Origin: Oscillospiraceae bacterium | Lineage (GTDB): Bacteria > Bacillota > Clostridia > Oscillospirales > Ruminococcaceae | Direction of reading: 5' to 3' | Length of the DNA stretch: 64,000 nt | Assembly (NCBI GenBank): GCA_017550285.1 | Contig: JAFZPP010000017.1 | Location: 54,832 to 118,831, forward strand | Shown here: in pieces, positions 23,730 through 33,151 of the stretch | Numbering within the stretch: position 1 is the first letter of the stretch | How the letters are laid out: every line of letters starts with the position of its first letter | Notes under the pieces: model-generated | Database searches by the model: none | What the model was told of the DNA's origin: nothing | Seen by the model: the letters and a program-made list of their open reading frames with translations, nothing else | Program-made: the position numbers and the translations under genes

Positions 23730-26504
23730 TTATTCTTCTGGCTTATCGCCCATATGCGACATATCAAACTGATCGCTCACCAGCTCGATCCGGATTTCAT
23801 GCATCCGCAGTCCGCTCTGTGCAAAATACAGACGGTTTGCCGTAAACCGCGAGAACATCGGCACACTTGCCGAGAACGAAACCGGCTTGCCGCCCGTGCC
23901 GTTCCATGTAAACGTACCGCTCGCCGTACCCATGCTGAACAGTGTCACCGGAATCTGTGCAAGCTCGCTCTGCTCCGAGGATGCCGTCAGCGTCACGCGG
24001 TACCAGCCCGGCGTATTGACTGTCAGCGCAAAGGCATAATTGGTACCCTTGTCCGTGCAGATGCCCTCCAGCGGAATCGTCAGGTCATTGCCGAGATCAT
24101 AGAAAATCACATCGCCCTCCTGCTCGGCAGCATCCGCCGGACGGTTCTCGACTGTGATCTCCGGCGCATCGCCGAGCAGCCGCTCCATAGCATGCGTATG
24201 CATCGCAAACCGGCAGACATTCGCCGCACAGCGCTGCAATTCGCCGCGCGTTACTTCACCTGCTGCAAATGCCTCGGCAAGATTGTCCTCATGCTCCACG
24301 CAGTCCGCGCAGACCATATAGACATCATTCTGCGCACGCACCATTGCAGCAAAATCAGTCTTATCCGGCGCCTGACCGCGCTCGTTGATATTCGCCCACC
24401 AGTCCGTCATGAGGAAGCCGGTATAACCCCACTCCTTACGGATGATCTCGGTGCAGAGGTCATAGTTTCCGGCGGTCCAGAGCCCGTTGACGCAGCCGTA
24501 GGTTGTCATGATCGACTTTGCGCCGCCCTCCCTGACCGCAAGCTCAAAGCCTTTCAGATAGATTTCACGCAGCGCGCGCTCGGAGACCGTCGAATTCAGG
24601 AAATGACGGTTTGTCTCCTGATTGTTACCGCAGCAGTGCTTGACCGTACCCTCGACGCCGACGCTGTGCAGACCGCGCAGCTCCGCGATTGCAATCAGAC
24701 CTGTCAGCTTCGGGTCCTCCGAGAAATACTCAAAGTTTCTGCCGTTGAGCGGATGCCGGTGAATGTTCATGCCCGGACCGAGCAGACAGTCCACCTTGTT
24801 CGCGGTCATTTCCAGACCGACGCAGGTATAGAGCGCCGTCAGCAGCGGCAGATTGAAGGTTGAAGCAAGCAGCGTACCGTTCGGCAGGCTGAATGCCTTG
24901 GTGCCGCAGTCCAGACGCATACCCGAAGGACCGTCCGAGCAGCAGCAGGCAGGAACTCCGCGTGCCTCCAGTTCTTTTGATACGCCGCCGAATGCCGAAG
25001 CCGTACCTGCCGTCACGCGCGGGCTGCCCATGCCCTCGCCGCGGACGATCTGCATGAGCTCCGCATCGCTGAACTGTGCAATAAACGATTCCATTGACAC
25101 ATCGCCGCGCAGCACATCCGCAAGCACAGACGGTTTCCCGTCCGCTTTGCATTCAGCCGGCAGTGCATCGCGGCGGCGCTGTGCCTCATCGAACTGCATC
25201 AGCGGAACATCCTCCCAGCCGACGGTAAAGCCGTCCGCGGACTGCACCGGCTTCATGCGCTGAAATGCGGCAACAGGCGGCATTGCCTGACGGCACTGCT
25301 CGACAACAATCGTCTCGTCGATGAACCGGCTCGCTGCATAGGCTGCACTGCGGACATCCGTGCCGACATAGAATTTGTACTCGCCTGCCTCCTTGACCCA
25401 GCAGTGTGCATGACCGGTCACGCCGCTGTCATCATAGGATGCCGGAACCGAGAGCTCGAAGCTGACCGTATCAGATTCGCCGGGCTGGAGCGCCTTTGTC
25501 TTATAGAAGATCACGAGCTGACGCGCAGGCTGACCGAGTCTGCCCTGCGGCGCCTCGACATAGAGCTGCACGACCTCCTTGCCCGCCGCGCTGCCGGTAT
25601 TCGTCACGGTCACCGGCAGGAAATGCGCACTGCGGACCTGCTCAGGTTCTCCGGCTGTCACGGAAAACGTCGTATAGGACAGACCGAAGCCGAAGGGATA
25701 GCGCACGCGCGCCGGCGCAAAGGTCTCAAAATAGCGGTAGCCGACATAGATATCCTCGGCATAATTGTTATTCTCCTGACCGTGGAAATATGCATCCGAG
25801 GGATAATCGGAAATCTCATAGGCAACGGTATCCGGCAGCTTTCCGCACGGCGAAACCGCGCCCGTCAGGACAGCAGCCGTACCCGTACCGCCGGTCATGC
25901 CGCCCTGCCAGATATACAGCACGGCATCCGGATTATATTCATCGACAAAATGCATGTCCATAATATTGCCCGTATTGAGCAGGACGATCAGCTTTTTGAA
26001 GTGCGCACGGCAGATGCGGAGCATGGCTTTTTCATCATCCGTGAGCAGATAGGAGCCCGCCTCCATGCGGTTATCCTGCTCCTCACCGGCAGTTCTGCCG
26101 ATGACAACAACCGCACGTTCACAGTGCTGCGCGGCATCTGCGGCAAGCGATTCATCGAGCGGCATCTCCGCCTGACACCAGGGCTCACCGCCCCAGCCCT
26201 CGCCGAGATCATAGGGATGCTCTGAATCCCATTTTTCATATGCTTCCAGCAGCGGCGCATAGAGCCGGATGCCGGCATCCTGCAAGCCCTCGGGGATACC
26301 GACGACTTTCGAGACATTGACCATGCCGCCGGAGCCGGTACCGCTTTTATAGTAGTGCAGCTGGATTCTGCCGAAGAGCGCAATTTCCTCTGACGGCAGC
26401 AGCGGCAGCGCCTGATTATTGTTGCGGAGCATGACGATGCCCTCAGAGACGGCATCCGCAGCAGTTTTGAGATAGACATTCCAGTCCAGAGTTTTCTTGA
26501 TCAT
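23730..26504 (-). CDS. GH3 beta-glucosidase with permuted domain order
   Basis: 924 residues without signal peptide, so probably cytoplasmic; it would split cellobiose or other short beta-glucans. The order is reversed from the usual GH3: the C-terminal-type alpha/beta domain comes first (about 10-280, starting AADAVSEGIVMLRNN), then a FnIII-like domain (about 290-400), then the TIM-barrel-type domain (about 470-770) with nucleophile Asp701 in GFLMTDWW and the KHCCGNNQE segment. A further beta-sandwich (about 800-910) ends the protein. The same permutation is known from the R. albus beta-glucosidase. ATG 26504 follows ACGGAGGA. Its own promoter is at 26535-26563. Confidence 0.93.
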   Translation of the reverse strand: MIKKTLDWNVYLKTAADAVSEGIVMLRNNNQALPLLPSEEIALFGRIQLHYYKSGTGSGGMVNVSKVVGIPEGLQDAGIRLYAPLLEAYEKWDSEHPYDLGEGWGGEPWCQAEMPLDESLAADAAQHCERAVVVIGRTAGEEQDNRMEAGSYLLTDDEKAMLRICRAHFKKLIVLLNTGNIMDMHFVDEYNPDAVLYIWQGGMTGGTGTAAVLTGAVSPCGKLPDTVAYEISDYPSDAYFHGQENNNYAEDIYVGYRYFETFAPARVRYPFGFGLSYTTFSVTAGEPEQVRSAHFLPVTVTNTGSAAGKEVVQLYVEAPQGRLGQPARQLVIFYKTKALQPGESDTVSFELSVPASYDDSGVTGHAHCWVKEAGEYKFYVGTDVRSAAYAASRFIDETIVVEQCRQAMPPVAAFQRMKPVQSADGFTVGWEDVPLMQFDEAQRRRDALPAECKADGKPSVLADVLRGDVSMESFIAQFSDAELMQIVRGEGMGSPRVTAGTASAFGGVSKELEARGVPACCCSDGPSGMRLDCGTKAFSLPNGTLLASTFNLPLLTALYTCVGLEMTANKVDCLLGPGMNIHRHPLNGRNFEYFSEDPKLTGLIAIAELRGLHSVGVEGTVKHCCGNNQETNRHFLNSTVSERALREIYLKGFELAVREGGAKSIMTTYGCVNGLWTAGNYDLCTEIIRKEWGYTGFLMTDWWANINERGQAPDKTDFAAMVRAQNDVYMVCADCVEHEDNLAEAFAAGEVTRGELQRCAANVCRFAMHTHAMERLLGDAPEITVENRPADAAEQEGDVIFYDLGNDLTIPLEGICTDKGTNYAFALTVNTPGWYRVTLTASSEQSELAQIPVTLFSMGTASGTFTWNGTGGKPVSFSASVPMFSRFTANRLYFAQSGLRMHEIRIELVSDQFDMSHMGDKPEE

Positions 26505-26534
26505 ATGGCAGTTCCTCCGTAATTTTTTAACGGT

Positions 26535-26563
26535 ATTATAGCATGCCGGATACGCGCTGTCAA
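26535..26563 (-). promoter_or_regulatory. Promoter of the GH3 gene
   Basis: On the minus strand TTGACA (26558-26563), 17-nt spacer, TATAAT (26535-26540); the leader is only about 25 nt. Confidence 0.9.
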
Positions 26564-26751
26564 TCAGATTACGTGCTTTTATATCAGAATCGTAACCCGA
26601 TTTTCGGTACTGCATTTATTTTATCATATTCTTCTGAAAAAAGCAATGAAAAAACTATGAATTAGCTTTGTTCTTCACACATCCGGATCATCCATGCGGC
26701 GGACACCGCAGTTTCCGGTTTCTCAATTCCGCTTTACATGATTTTTCATGC

Positions 26752-26780
26752 TTGACCGCAGGGAAAATATGTGTTATAAT
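26752..26780 (+). promoter_or_regulatory. Promoter of glmU
   Basis: TTGACC (26752-26757), 17-nt spacer, TATAAT (26775-26780). Upstream, 26680-26735 contains blocks (atcatcc..gcgg, ccgcagtttccggtttctca) that look like a diverged repeat family C copy. Confidence 0.85.
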
Positions 26781-26842
26781 AGTGCTGTGCAAACAAACTG
26801 CACGATTTTGTAAGGAATACGGACATGAAAGGATATCACGCC

Positions 26843-28234
26843 ATGAATAAAGCAGTCATTCTTGCCGGCGGACAGGGCAAGCGCATGAAGGCACCGATCC
26901 CGAAACCGATGTTCAAGGTGCTCGGAGAACCGATGCTGGAATGGGTACTGGGCGCTTGCGAGCAGGCAGGATTACAGAAAATATGCGTCGTCACAGGCTA
27001 TGAAGCAGAGCAGATCAATACATATCTCGGTGACCGCTGCGAAACCGCATATCAGGCAGAGCGGAAGGGCACAGGTCATGCAGTCATGCAGACGCTCCCC
27101 TTTCTGAATGATGACGCCGACGGCAATACGCTGGTACTCTGCGGCGATGCGCCGTTTATCGACAGCGAGACGATTCAGAAATCGCTGGAGCGTCATATTG
27201 CAGAACAGAATGCCGTCACGGTCATTACAGCGAAGGTTCCCGATCCTTCGGGCTACGGCAGAATCCTGCGGACAGATTCCGGCATTGCGGGCATCGTCGA
27301 GGATAAGGACGCATCGGAAACGCAGAAGCAGATCAACGAGATCAATTCCGGCTGCTACTGGTTCCGCACGCTCGACCTGATCGACCTGCTCGACCAGATC
27401 GACTGCAACAACGCACAGCATGAATACTATCTGACCGATACGGTTGCGATTGCATTGAAAACCAAACGCCGCGCCGGTGCATTCTGCTCGAAGAATCCGG
27501 ATGTAGTGCTCGGCGCGAATGACCGCAAGGGTCTGCTCGCACTGAATACCGCAGCACGCATGGCAGTGCTGAATCAGCATATGGCAAACGGCGTCGGCTT
27601 CACCTGCACCGACGGCATAATCATCGAGCGCGGCGTGCAGATCGGCGCAGGCACGGAGATTCTGCCCGGAACGATCCTGCGCGGCAAGACCGTTATCGGC
27701 GAAAACTGCGTGATCGGACCGAACTGCGTGATCGAAAACTGCGAGATCGGCGATCAGGTCACGCTCAATACCGTGCAGGCGTATACATCAAAGATTGACT
27801 CCGGCGTCACAATCGGACCGTTCGTGCATATCCGTCCGGACAGCCACATCTGCTCCGGCGCACATATCGGCGACTTTGTCGAGATCAAGAACAGTGAAAT
27901 CGGCACCGGCACAATGATCGCGCATCTGGCATATCTCGGTGACAGCGACATCGGCAAGGATGTCAACATCGGCTGCGGCTGCGTGACCGTCAATTTCGAC
28001 GGCATCAAGAAGTCGCGCTGCGAAATCGGCGACTATGCATTCGTCGGCTGCAACAACAATCTGATTGCGCCGGTCAGCCTCGGCAAATACAGCTATACTG
28101 CCGCCGGTGCAACGATCACAACCGATGTGCCGGATTATGCGCTGGCAATCGACCGCGGAACGCTGCATATCAAGGAAGGCTATACGCTCCGCAAATTTGC
28201 AGAGAATAAAGAAGCAGCAGATACGAAGAAATAA
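26843..28234 (+). CDS. glmU: Bifunctional N-acetylglucosamine-1-phosphate uridyltransferase / glucosamine-1-phosphate acetyltransferase
   Basis: Makes UDP-GlcNAc, precursor of peptidoglycan. 463 residues, the usual length. The N-terminal pyrophosphorylase domain (1-230) has the signature LAGGQGKRMKAPIPKPM, AERKGTGHAV and LCGDAPF. The C-terminal left-handed beta helix (about 250-450) shows hexapeptide repeats (VIGENCVIGPNCVIENCEIG), and the acetyltransferase residues in HIRPDSHI, EIKNSEIG and HLAYLGDSDIG are present. ATG 26843 is preceded by AAAGGA. Confidence 0.96.
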   Translation: MNKAVILAGGQGKRMKAPIPKPMFKVLGEPMLEWVLGACEQAGLQKICVVTGYEAEQINTYLGDRCETAYQAERKGTGHAVMQTLPFLNDDADGNTLVLCGDAPFIDSETIQKSLERHIAEQNAVTVITAKVPDPSGYGRILRTDSGIAGIVEDKDASETQKQINEINSGCYWFRTLDLIDLLDQIDCNNAQHEYYLTDTVAIALKTKRRAGAFCSKNPDVVLGANDRKGLLALNTAARMAVLNQHMANGVGFTCTDGIIIERGVQIGAGTEILPGTILRGKTVIGENCVIGPNCVIENCEIGDQVTLNTVQAYTSKIDSGVTIGPFVHIRPDSHICSGAHIGDFVEIKNSEIGTGTMIAHLAYLGDSDIGKDVNIGCGCVTVNFDGIKKSRCEIGDYAFVGCNNNLIAPVSLGKYSYTAAGATITTDVPDYALAIDRGTLHIKEGYTLRKFAENKEAADTKK

Positions 28235-28288
28235 TCATGCCGACCCGAACAGAACGCAGATTCTGTTCGTCAAACGGAGGTAGACAGC

Positions 28289-29503
28289 ATGGGACATTCA
28301 AACTGGAACTGCCCGCAGTGTCACAGACCGGATATCAGCGGCGACCTGATCAAGTGTCCGTCCTGCGGCAAAAAGCGCAACCGCTGGGGCTACTGGGACT
28401 GCCGCTACTGCGGAAACAAGCAGATTCGCGCCGACCACAAGGAGTGTCCGGGCTGCGGCAAGCCGAAGGACAGGGACGTCAAGTTCTATCTGCATGACGA
28501 CAGCCCCGTCGAATTTGTCGATGAGGTATCGGGTGAAAGCGCGGTCCGCATCGGACATCAGAACTGGATATGCCCCTACTGCAAGCAGCAGAATGACGAC
28601 AGCGTACAGGTCTGCGTTTACTGCGCCGCACAGCGCGAGGAGAGTCAGGAGCGCTATCATGACATTCCGGCGCCGCAGGCAGCACCGCAGCCGAATTACA
28701 ACGCAAAGCCCGTTCTCGCAAAGCGCAAAAAGAAGCTGTCCCCCACCTGTCTGGGATGCCTGATTCTTGCACTGATTTTCATTGTGCCGATCTTCGGCGG
28801 CGTACTGATCGAGGAGCTGATCTACAATAAGGTTCGTGAAGTGCCGCTGCAATCCGCAACATGGGAAAGCAAAATCTATGTTGAAGCGCTGAAAACATTT
28901 CAGGACAGCGGCTGGAAGGATGAGCTTCCGGAGGACGCACGCATTCTCAGAGAGCAGATTGAGAACCGCACCTATATCGACCATTATGACGAACGGACCT
29001 ACTGGGTCGATGACGCCGACGATAACGATTATGATTACGGCGGCGGCAATGACTGGGATTACGGCGGCGGCTGGGACGACGGCGGCTGGGATGATTACGG
29101 CGACGGTCAGTTCGGCATGCTGCATCTGCCGTTGCTGATGATCGGACCGAAGCCGCAGCTCGCAGCATTCAGCTGGGAGGTCGAGCAGGTACCGGTCTAC
29201 GCGACACGGCAGGAGACAAAGTATTATTACGAATATGATGCATGGGTCGATGAGCGGACAGTTCGCGTCACAGGCGAGGGCAATACGCCGCCGACATACG
29301 GCGACCTCACACTGAAGGACAACGAGCGTGAGCGCGGCAGAAGCGTCAGCTACTATGTCACATTCTGCTACAAAGACCAGACCGATACACAGGAATGCTC
29401 CGAATCGGAATATTATCAGATCGTCAAGGACGGCGTTGTGCGCTTCCGCATCAAGGATGCGCTGACGAACAAATCCTTTGAACTGATCAAACCGGAGGAA
29501 TAA
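28289..29503 (+). CDS. Zinc-ribbon membrane protein with Asp/Gly/Trp-rich segment
   Basis: 404 residues. The N-terminal 115 residues hold a run of CxxC pairs (CPQC, CPSC, CRYC, CPGC, CPYC, CVYC), that is, three zinc ribbons, the first and last with a RanBP2-like W.CP.C pattern. A Lys-rich stop and one transmembrane helix follow (about 155-180). Outside the membrane lies a low-complexity Asp/Tyr/Gly/Trp segment (about 243-272, units like DYGGGWDDGGW) and then a beta-rich domain to the end. Zinc ribbons at the cytoplasmic face of such proteins may sense or bind partners; I do not know the role. CGGAGG precedes the ATG. It lies 54 nt after glmU. Confidence 0.8.
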   Translation: MGHSNWNCPQCHRPDISGDLIKCPSCGKKRNRWGYWDCRYCGNKQIRADHKECPGCGKPKDRDVKFYLHDDSPVEFVDEVSGESAVRIGHQNWICPYCKQQNDDSVQVCVYCAAQREESQERYHDIPAPQAAPQPNYNAKPVLAKRKKKLSPTCLGCLILALIFIVPIFGGVLIEELIYNKVREVPLQSATWESKIYVEALKTFQDSGWKDELPEDARILREQIENRTYIDHYDERTYWVDDADDNDYDYGGGNDWDYGGGWDDGGWDDYGDGQFGMLHLPLLMIGPKPQLAAFSWEVEQVPVYATRQETKYYYEYDAWVDERTVRVTGEGNTPPTYGDLTLKDNERERGRSVSYYVTFCYKDQTDTQECSESEYYQIVKDGVVRFRIKDALTNKSFELIKPEE

Positions 29504-29509
29504 GAAACA

Positions 29510-29543
29510 CGCCCTGCGAAGTGCAATGCTCCGCAGGGCGTTC
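29510..29543 (+). terminator. Terminator after the zinc-ribbon gene
   Basis: 9-bp stem cgccctgcg (29510-29518) with cgcagggcg (29532-29540), followed by TTCTG; moderate. Confidence 0.7.
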
Positions 29544-29636
29544 TGCTGAATTCGGAAAGTATTGCCATATTCAGCATTTTTGTCACATTTAGTTTATTTT
29601 ATTCTTGGATTTTAAGGAAATATTAAGAAAAAGGGA

Positions 29637-29665
29637 TTGACAACCGCACCGTATCGTGTTAAAAT
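29637..29665 (+). promoter_or_regulatory. Promoter of the orphan RNA
   Basis: TTGACA (29637-29642), 17-nt spacer, TAAAAT (29660-29665). No protein gene follows on this strand before a terminator. Confidence 0.8.
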
Positions 29666-29671
29666 AGGAGC

Positions 29672-29896
29672 ATAGGCAGACCGATCACATTCATAGCATT
29701 TCAGCATATTTGTTTTATTGCGCTTTGCATGCACGCACCAAAGTTTCGGCGTCTCCGCAGCCGGTCTGCATATACGCAGCTGATTTACAAGCAGCAGCAC
29801 AGTTGATGTTTTCGATTCTGCAATGAACCATGCATCATCACAGAAAGCGTATCCCCAAAGCAGCAGCCTCACCGTTTCGGCGAGGCTGCGTTTTTT
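29672..29896 (+). ncRNA. Orphan structured RNA of about 225 nt
   Basis: Bounded by a near-consensus promoter and a strong terminator, with no reading frame that has a ribosome-binding site. Two long-range helices define domains: gcagaccg (29676-29683) with cggtctgc (29762-29769), and atacgc (29772-29777) with gcgtat (29847-29852). Inner stems include ctttg/caaag and tgatg (29804-29808) with catca. The third element is the terminator. It is not a tRNA, and it is too short for tmRNA or RNase P; I cannot match it to SRP RNA. A 6S-like RNA is conceivable by size only. Confidence 0.6.
29863..29896. terminator. Terminator of the orphan RNA, also near the permease 3' end
   Basis: gcagcctc (29863-29870) with gaggctgc (29882-29889) plus an inner ccg/cgg, then six T residues. 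The convergent permease gene stops 4 nt beyond. Confidence 0.92.
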
Positions 29897-29899
29897 ATG

Positions 29900-31069
29900 T
29901 CATTTCAGAAAGAGCAGCGCGAGCAGGAGCAGCGGCACGAGCATGCCGAAGTTCACTGCGGTAAAGACGCGGAAATAGCGTCCGGTCTGTGCGCCCTCGG
30001 ATTTGCGGTAAAACTGGAAGGAGATCAGGCTTGCAAGCGAAGCGATCATCGTGCCGAGACCGCCGAGATTGACGCCGAGCAGGAGCTTCGTCCCCGCATC
30101 TGTAAAGCCCGCGAGCATGACCGCCGCCGGAACATTGCTGATGCACTGGGAAAGCAGCGCGGAGAGCAGAATCTCATGTCCGCGCAGCAGATGCGAAACA
30201 GCATTGCTGACCGCTTCGATCCGCGCAATATTTCCGACGAATACGAAGAAGCAGACGAATGTCGCAAGCAGCGCATAATCAACTTTTTTGAGCAGTGAGC
30301 GGTCAAAGATCAGCGCCGTCAGCACAGCGGCAGGCAGCAGGAGCAGATCGGGAATCAGCCGGAAGACGCAGCAGAGACAGAGTGCAAACAGTACGAGATA
30401 CGCCGCACAGCGCGGCTTGTGAATCTGTGAATTCTCCTGCTCCGGCGCCTCGCAGACGGTATTCGGCAGCAGGCGGCAGAGCAGCAGCAGGAGAATCAGG
30501 CTGACCGCACCGGCAGGGAGCATCACGCGCAGGAATGTACCTGCATCAATGCGGAAATAATCGTAGAGATAGAGATTCTGCGGATTGCCGACCGGCGTCA
30601 GCATACTGCCGAGATTTGCCGCAGCAGTTTCCAGCACAATCGTCAGGATGCAGTTTTTCTCCGCGCCGATCTGTTTCCGGAGCAGGAGCGTCAGCGGGAC
30701 GAAGGTCAGCAGCACGACATCATTCGTCACGAGCATCGAGGTAAAAAAGCAGATCAGCATGAGCACGGTGCCGAGCCTCCGGACGGTACCGGTTCTGCGC
30801 AGGAGCGTCCCAGTCACTGCGTCGAATACGCCGACACTGCGGACGCCGGAGACCGCGGTCATGAGTCCGAAAAGCTGGATGAGCACGGTGCGGTTGCAGT
30901 ATGTGAGATATTTTGCATCGGGCGGCACAATGAACATCGTCAGAACCGCGGCAAAAAATGCGATCACAAGAACGGGCTGCGCCTTGCAGAAGGCAGCGGC
31001 AGCCGCGCCGATCTGCTGCGGCTTCGGAAAGACGGGCAGCCGACCGGCATGTACCGATTGCGTAGACAT
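29900..31069 (-). CDS. Ion permease of the ArsB/NhaD/SLC13 superfamily
   Basis: 389 residues with about ten transmembrane helices in two similar halves, as in the IT superfamily (ArsB, NhaD, citrate/dicarboxylate carriers). The motif TSMLVTNDVVLLTFVPL in the first half and SNVPAAVMLAGF in the second are the paired Asn-containing hairpins that bind the ion/substrate. ANLGSMLTPVGNPQNL is the diagnostic 'GNPQN' stretch. The substrate (anion or Na+/H+) is undecided. It follows the SulP gene by 68 nt on the same strand, so co-transcription is possible. Confidence 0.88.
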   Translation of the reverse strand: MSTQSVHAGRLPVFPKPQQIGAAAAAFCKAQPVLVIAFFAAVLTMFIVPPDAKYLTYCNRTVLIQLFGLMTAVSGVRSVGVFDAVTGTLLRRTGTVRRLGTVLMLICFFTSMLVTNDVVLLTFVPLTLLLRKQIGAEKNCILTIVLETAAANLGSMLTPVGNPQNLYLYDYFRIDAGTFLRVMLPAGAVSLILLLLLCRLLPNTVCEAPEQENSQIHKPRCAAYLVLFALCLCCVFRLIPDLLLLPAAVLTALIFDRSLLKKVDYALLATFVCFFVFVGNIARIEAVSNAVSHLLRGHEILLSALLSQCISNVPAAVMLAGFTDAGTKLLLGVNLGGLGTMIASLASLISFQFYRKSEGAQTGRYFRVFTAVNFGMLVPLLLLALLFLK

Positions 31070-31137
31070 ATGAACGCCTCTTTCATGTATAATTGTATCA
31101 CTGCGCGATGATCTGTCATCGGGCGGAAAGCCGTTTT

Positions 31138-32823
31138 TTACTCCGCAGGAGCCTGCTTTTTCACCAGCTCCTCTGCACGAAGCAGCGCAGTATCAATATG
31201 CGAACAGAAGTTGTCTTTGCCGATCTCGGAAGTCAGCCCGGCTTTTTCCATGGCATGCATCGGCTGTTCATTGACATGCGAAAAGACGACCTGAATCTGA
31301 TTTTTGCGGCATTCGCGGACGATCTCAGAGAGTGTCTCGACACCGGCAGAATCAATCGCAGGCACATTGCGCATACGGATGACCAGCACATCGAGGTCAT
31401 GATTATCGAGCATATACTTATATTTCTCGGAAGCCGCAAAGAACATCGGACCGTTGATTTCATAGACCTTTGTCCGCGCGGGGATTTTCTTGCGCAGGAT
31501 ATGATCGGGGTCGGTTTCCTCATCGTCAGCATCGACCCACGCATGCGCCTCGGTGACATCCGCCATGCGCTTGATGAAGAGCAAAGATGCCAGCACGAGA
31601 CCCGCACCGATTGCGACAACGAGATCGAACACAACCGTCAGAACGATTGTCACAAGCAGCACGGCAATATCGCTTTTCGGCGCCGTTTTGATCATTGTGC
31701 GGATATTCCTCCAGCCGCACATATTATAAGCGACAATAAACAGAATTGCAGCAATCGTCGGCATCGGGATCATCGACGCATAGGGCATCAGCAGCACGAG
31801 AATGCCGAGGAGAATGACCGAATGCATCATGCCGACAACCGGCGTTCTGCCGCCGTTCTTGACATTGGCAGCAGTACGCGCAATGGCACCGGTCGCCGGA
31901 ATACCGCCGAACAGCGCCGAGCCGATATTGGCGACGCCCTGCGCGATAAGCTCCATATTGGAACGGTGCTTCGAGCCGATCATACCGTCCGAAACAACAC
32001 AGGAGAGCAGCGATTCGACCGCAGCAAGAATGGCGATTGTAAAGGCATTCGGAAGCATCGCGCGGATACCGGAAAATGTCACATGCGGGAGCGTAAATTT
32101 CGGCGGCGCATTGGAAATCGTATAGAGGTCGCCGATTGTGTTGACATGCATGCCGGTGAGCTTCACAACCGCTGCGCAGAGAATGACCGCAATCAGGGAT
32201 GCGGGAATCTTCTCGAGCTTCTTCGGCCAGAAGATCAGCACAGCGAGCGAGAGCAGACCGATCAGCAGCGCCGAGACATTGAGCGAGCCGAAGCAGCGGA
32301 TAATCTCCGCGATCTTATCGACGGTCTCAATGGGCGCATTCTGAAAGGTCAGCCCGAGAAAATCCTTGATCTGTCCGATGACGATTGTGACGGCGATACC
32401 GAAGGTAAAGCCTGCGGTAATGGTTCCGGGGATAAATTTGAGCAGCTTGCCGAAGCGGCAGAGACCCATGACAATGAGCAGAATGCCCGCCATAACGGTC
32501 GAAAGGATGAGTCCGTCCATGCCGTCTGTCGCAACGATGCCCGCAACGATTGTCGCAAAGGCAGCGGTCGGACCGGCGATCTGCACGCGGCTGCCGCCGA
32601 GGAAGGAGACGAGGAAACCGGCGACGATTGCGGTATAGAGACCCTGCTCCGGATTGACGCCGGAAGCGAGCGCGAGGGCAATGGAAAGCGGCAGCGCGAT
32701 GATTGCAACGATCACGCCTGCCACGATGTCCTTGAGAAACTGCGCTTTGGAATAGGTTTTCATGACCGAAAAGAGCTTCGGCTTGAGCTTTTCGGTTGTC
32801 AGCTTTTGGGCTGTCTGGTCCAT
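31138..32823 (-). CDS. SulP-family anion transporter with STAS domain
   Basis: 561 residues: about 12-14 transmembrane helices (25-420) and a C-terminal cytoplasmic STAS domain (about 450-550). The SulP start FLKDIVAGVIVAIIALPLSIALA and the NBD-like GGIPATGAIARTAANVKNGGRTP signature are clear; the STAS part has the conserved VPAIDSAGVETL. Family members move sulfate, bicarbonate or other anions by symport or exchange. The GGAGAGATG ribosome site precedes the ATG; promoter at 32858-32886. Confidence 0.95.
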   Translation of the reverse strand: MDQTAQKLTTEKLKPKLFSVMKTYSKAQFLKDIVAGVIVAIIALPLSIALALASGVNPEQGLYTAIVAGFLVSFLGGSRVQIAGPTAAFATIVAGIVATDGMDGLILSTVMAGILLIVMGLCRFGKLLKFIPGTITAGFTFGIAVTIVIGQIKDFLGLTFQNAPIETVDKIAEIIRCFGSLNVSALLIGLLSLAVLIFWPKKLEKIPASLIAVILCAAVVKLTGMHVNTIGDLYTISNAPPKFTLPHVTFSGIRAMLPNAFTIAILAAVESLLSCVVSDGMIGSKHRSNMELIAQGVANIGSALFGGIPATGAIARTAANVKNGGRTPVVGMMHSVILLGILVLLMPYASMIPMPTIAAILFIVAYNMCGWRNIRTMIKTAPKSDIAVLLVTIVLTVVFDLVVAIGAGLVLASLLFIKRMADVTEAHAWVDADDEETDPDHILRKKIPARTKVYEINGPMFFAASEKYKYMLDNHDLDVLVIRMRNVPAIDSAGVETLSEIVRECRKNQIQVVFSHVNEQPMHAMEKAGLTSEIGKDNFCSHIDTALLRAEELVKKQAPAE

Positions 32824-32857
32824 TTTTCATCTCTCCGTATTTAAATAATGCTCCCAT

Positions 32858-32886
32858 ATTATACAGCGAAATCCGGCGAGAATCAA
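32858..32886 (-). promoter_or_regulatory. Promoter of the SulP gene
   Basis: On the minus strand TTGATT (32881-32886), 17-nt spacer, TATAAT (32858-32863). Confidence 0.8.
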
Positions 32887-33090
32887 GTAAAAAGGGGCGC
32901 ATTTGAAAATTTTGTAGGAATACCCATATCCTGCGTATTTTGTGACGGATTTTGTTTGATATTTTATACTGTAATATGAATATTTTACGCATCACATTTC
33001 AGATCATCCGTCTTTTCCCCTTTTTTCAGATCACCGCCGGCAAAGCAGGCAACGCATTTTCCGGTTTCTCATATCTCCTTCTCAATCATC

Positions 33091-33119
33091 TTGATTTTCG
33101 GCGGTATTTGTGGTACAAT
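33091..33119 (+). promoter_or_regulatory. Promoter of the PrsW-like gene
   Basis: TTGATT (33091-33096), 17-nt spacer, TACAAT (33114-33119). Upstream, 32995-33075 has blocks like repeat family C (atcaccgccggcaaagcagg, then ccggtttctcatat). Confidence 0.75.
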
Positions 33120-33151
33120 AAAAGCATCAAACACGAGGAGGACAAAAACAC

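Noticed and set aside
29672..29896. Orphan RNA as a T-box or riboswitch
   Set aside because: No gene follows on the same strand before the terminator, and no T-box (TGGNACC) sequence is seen.
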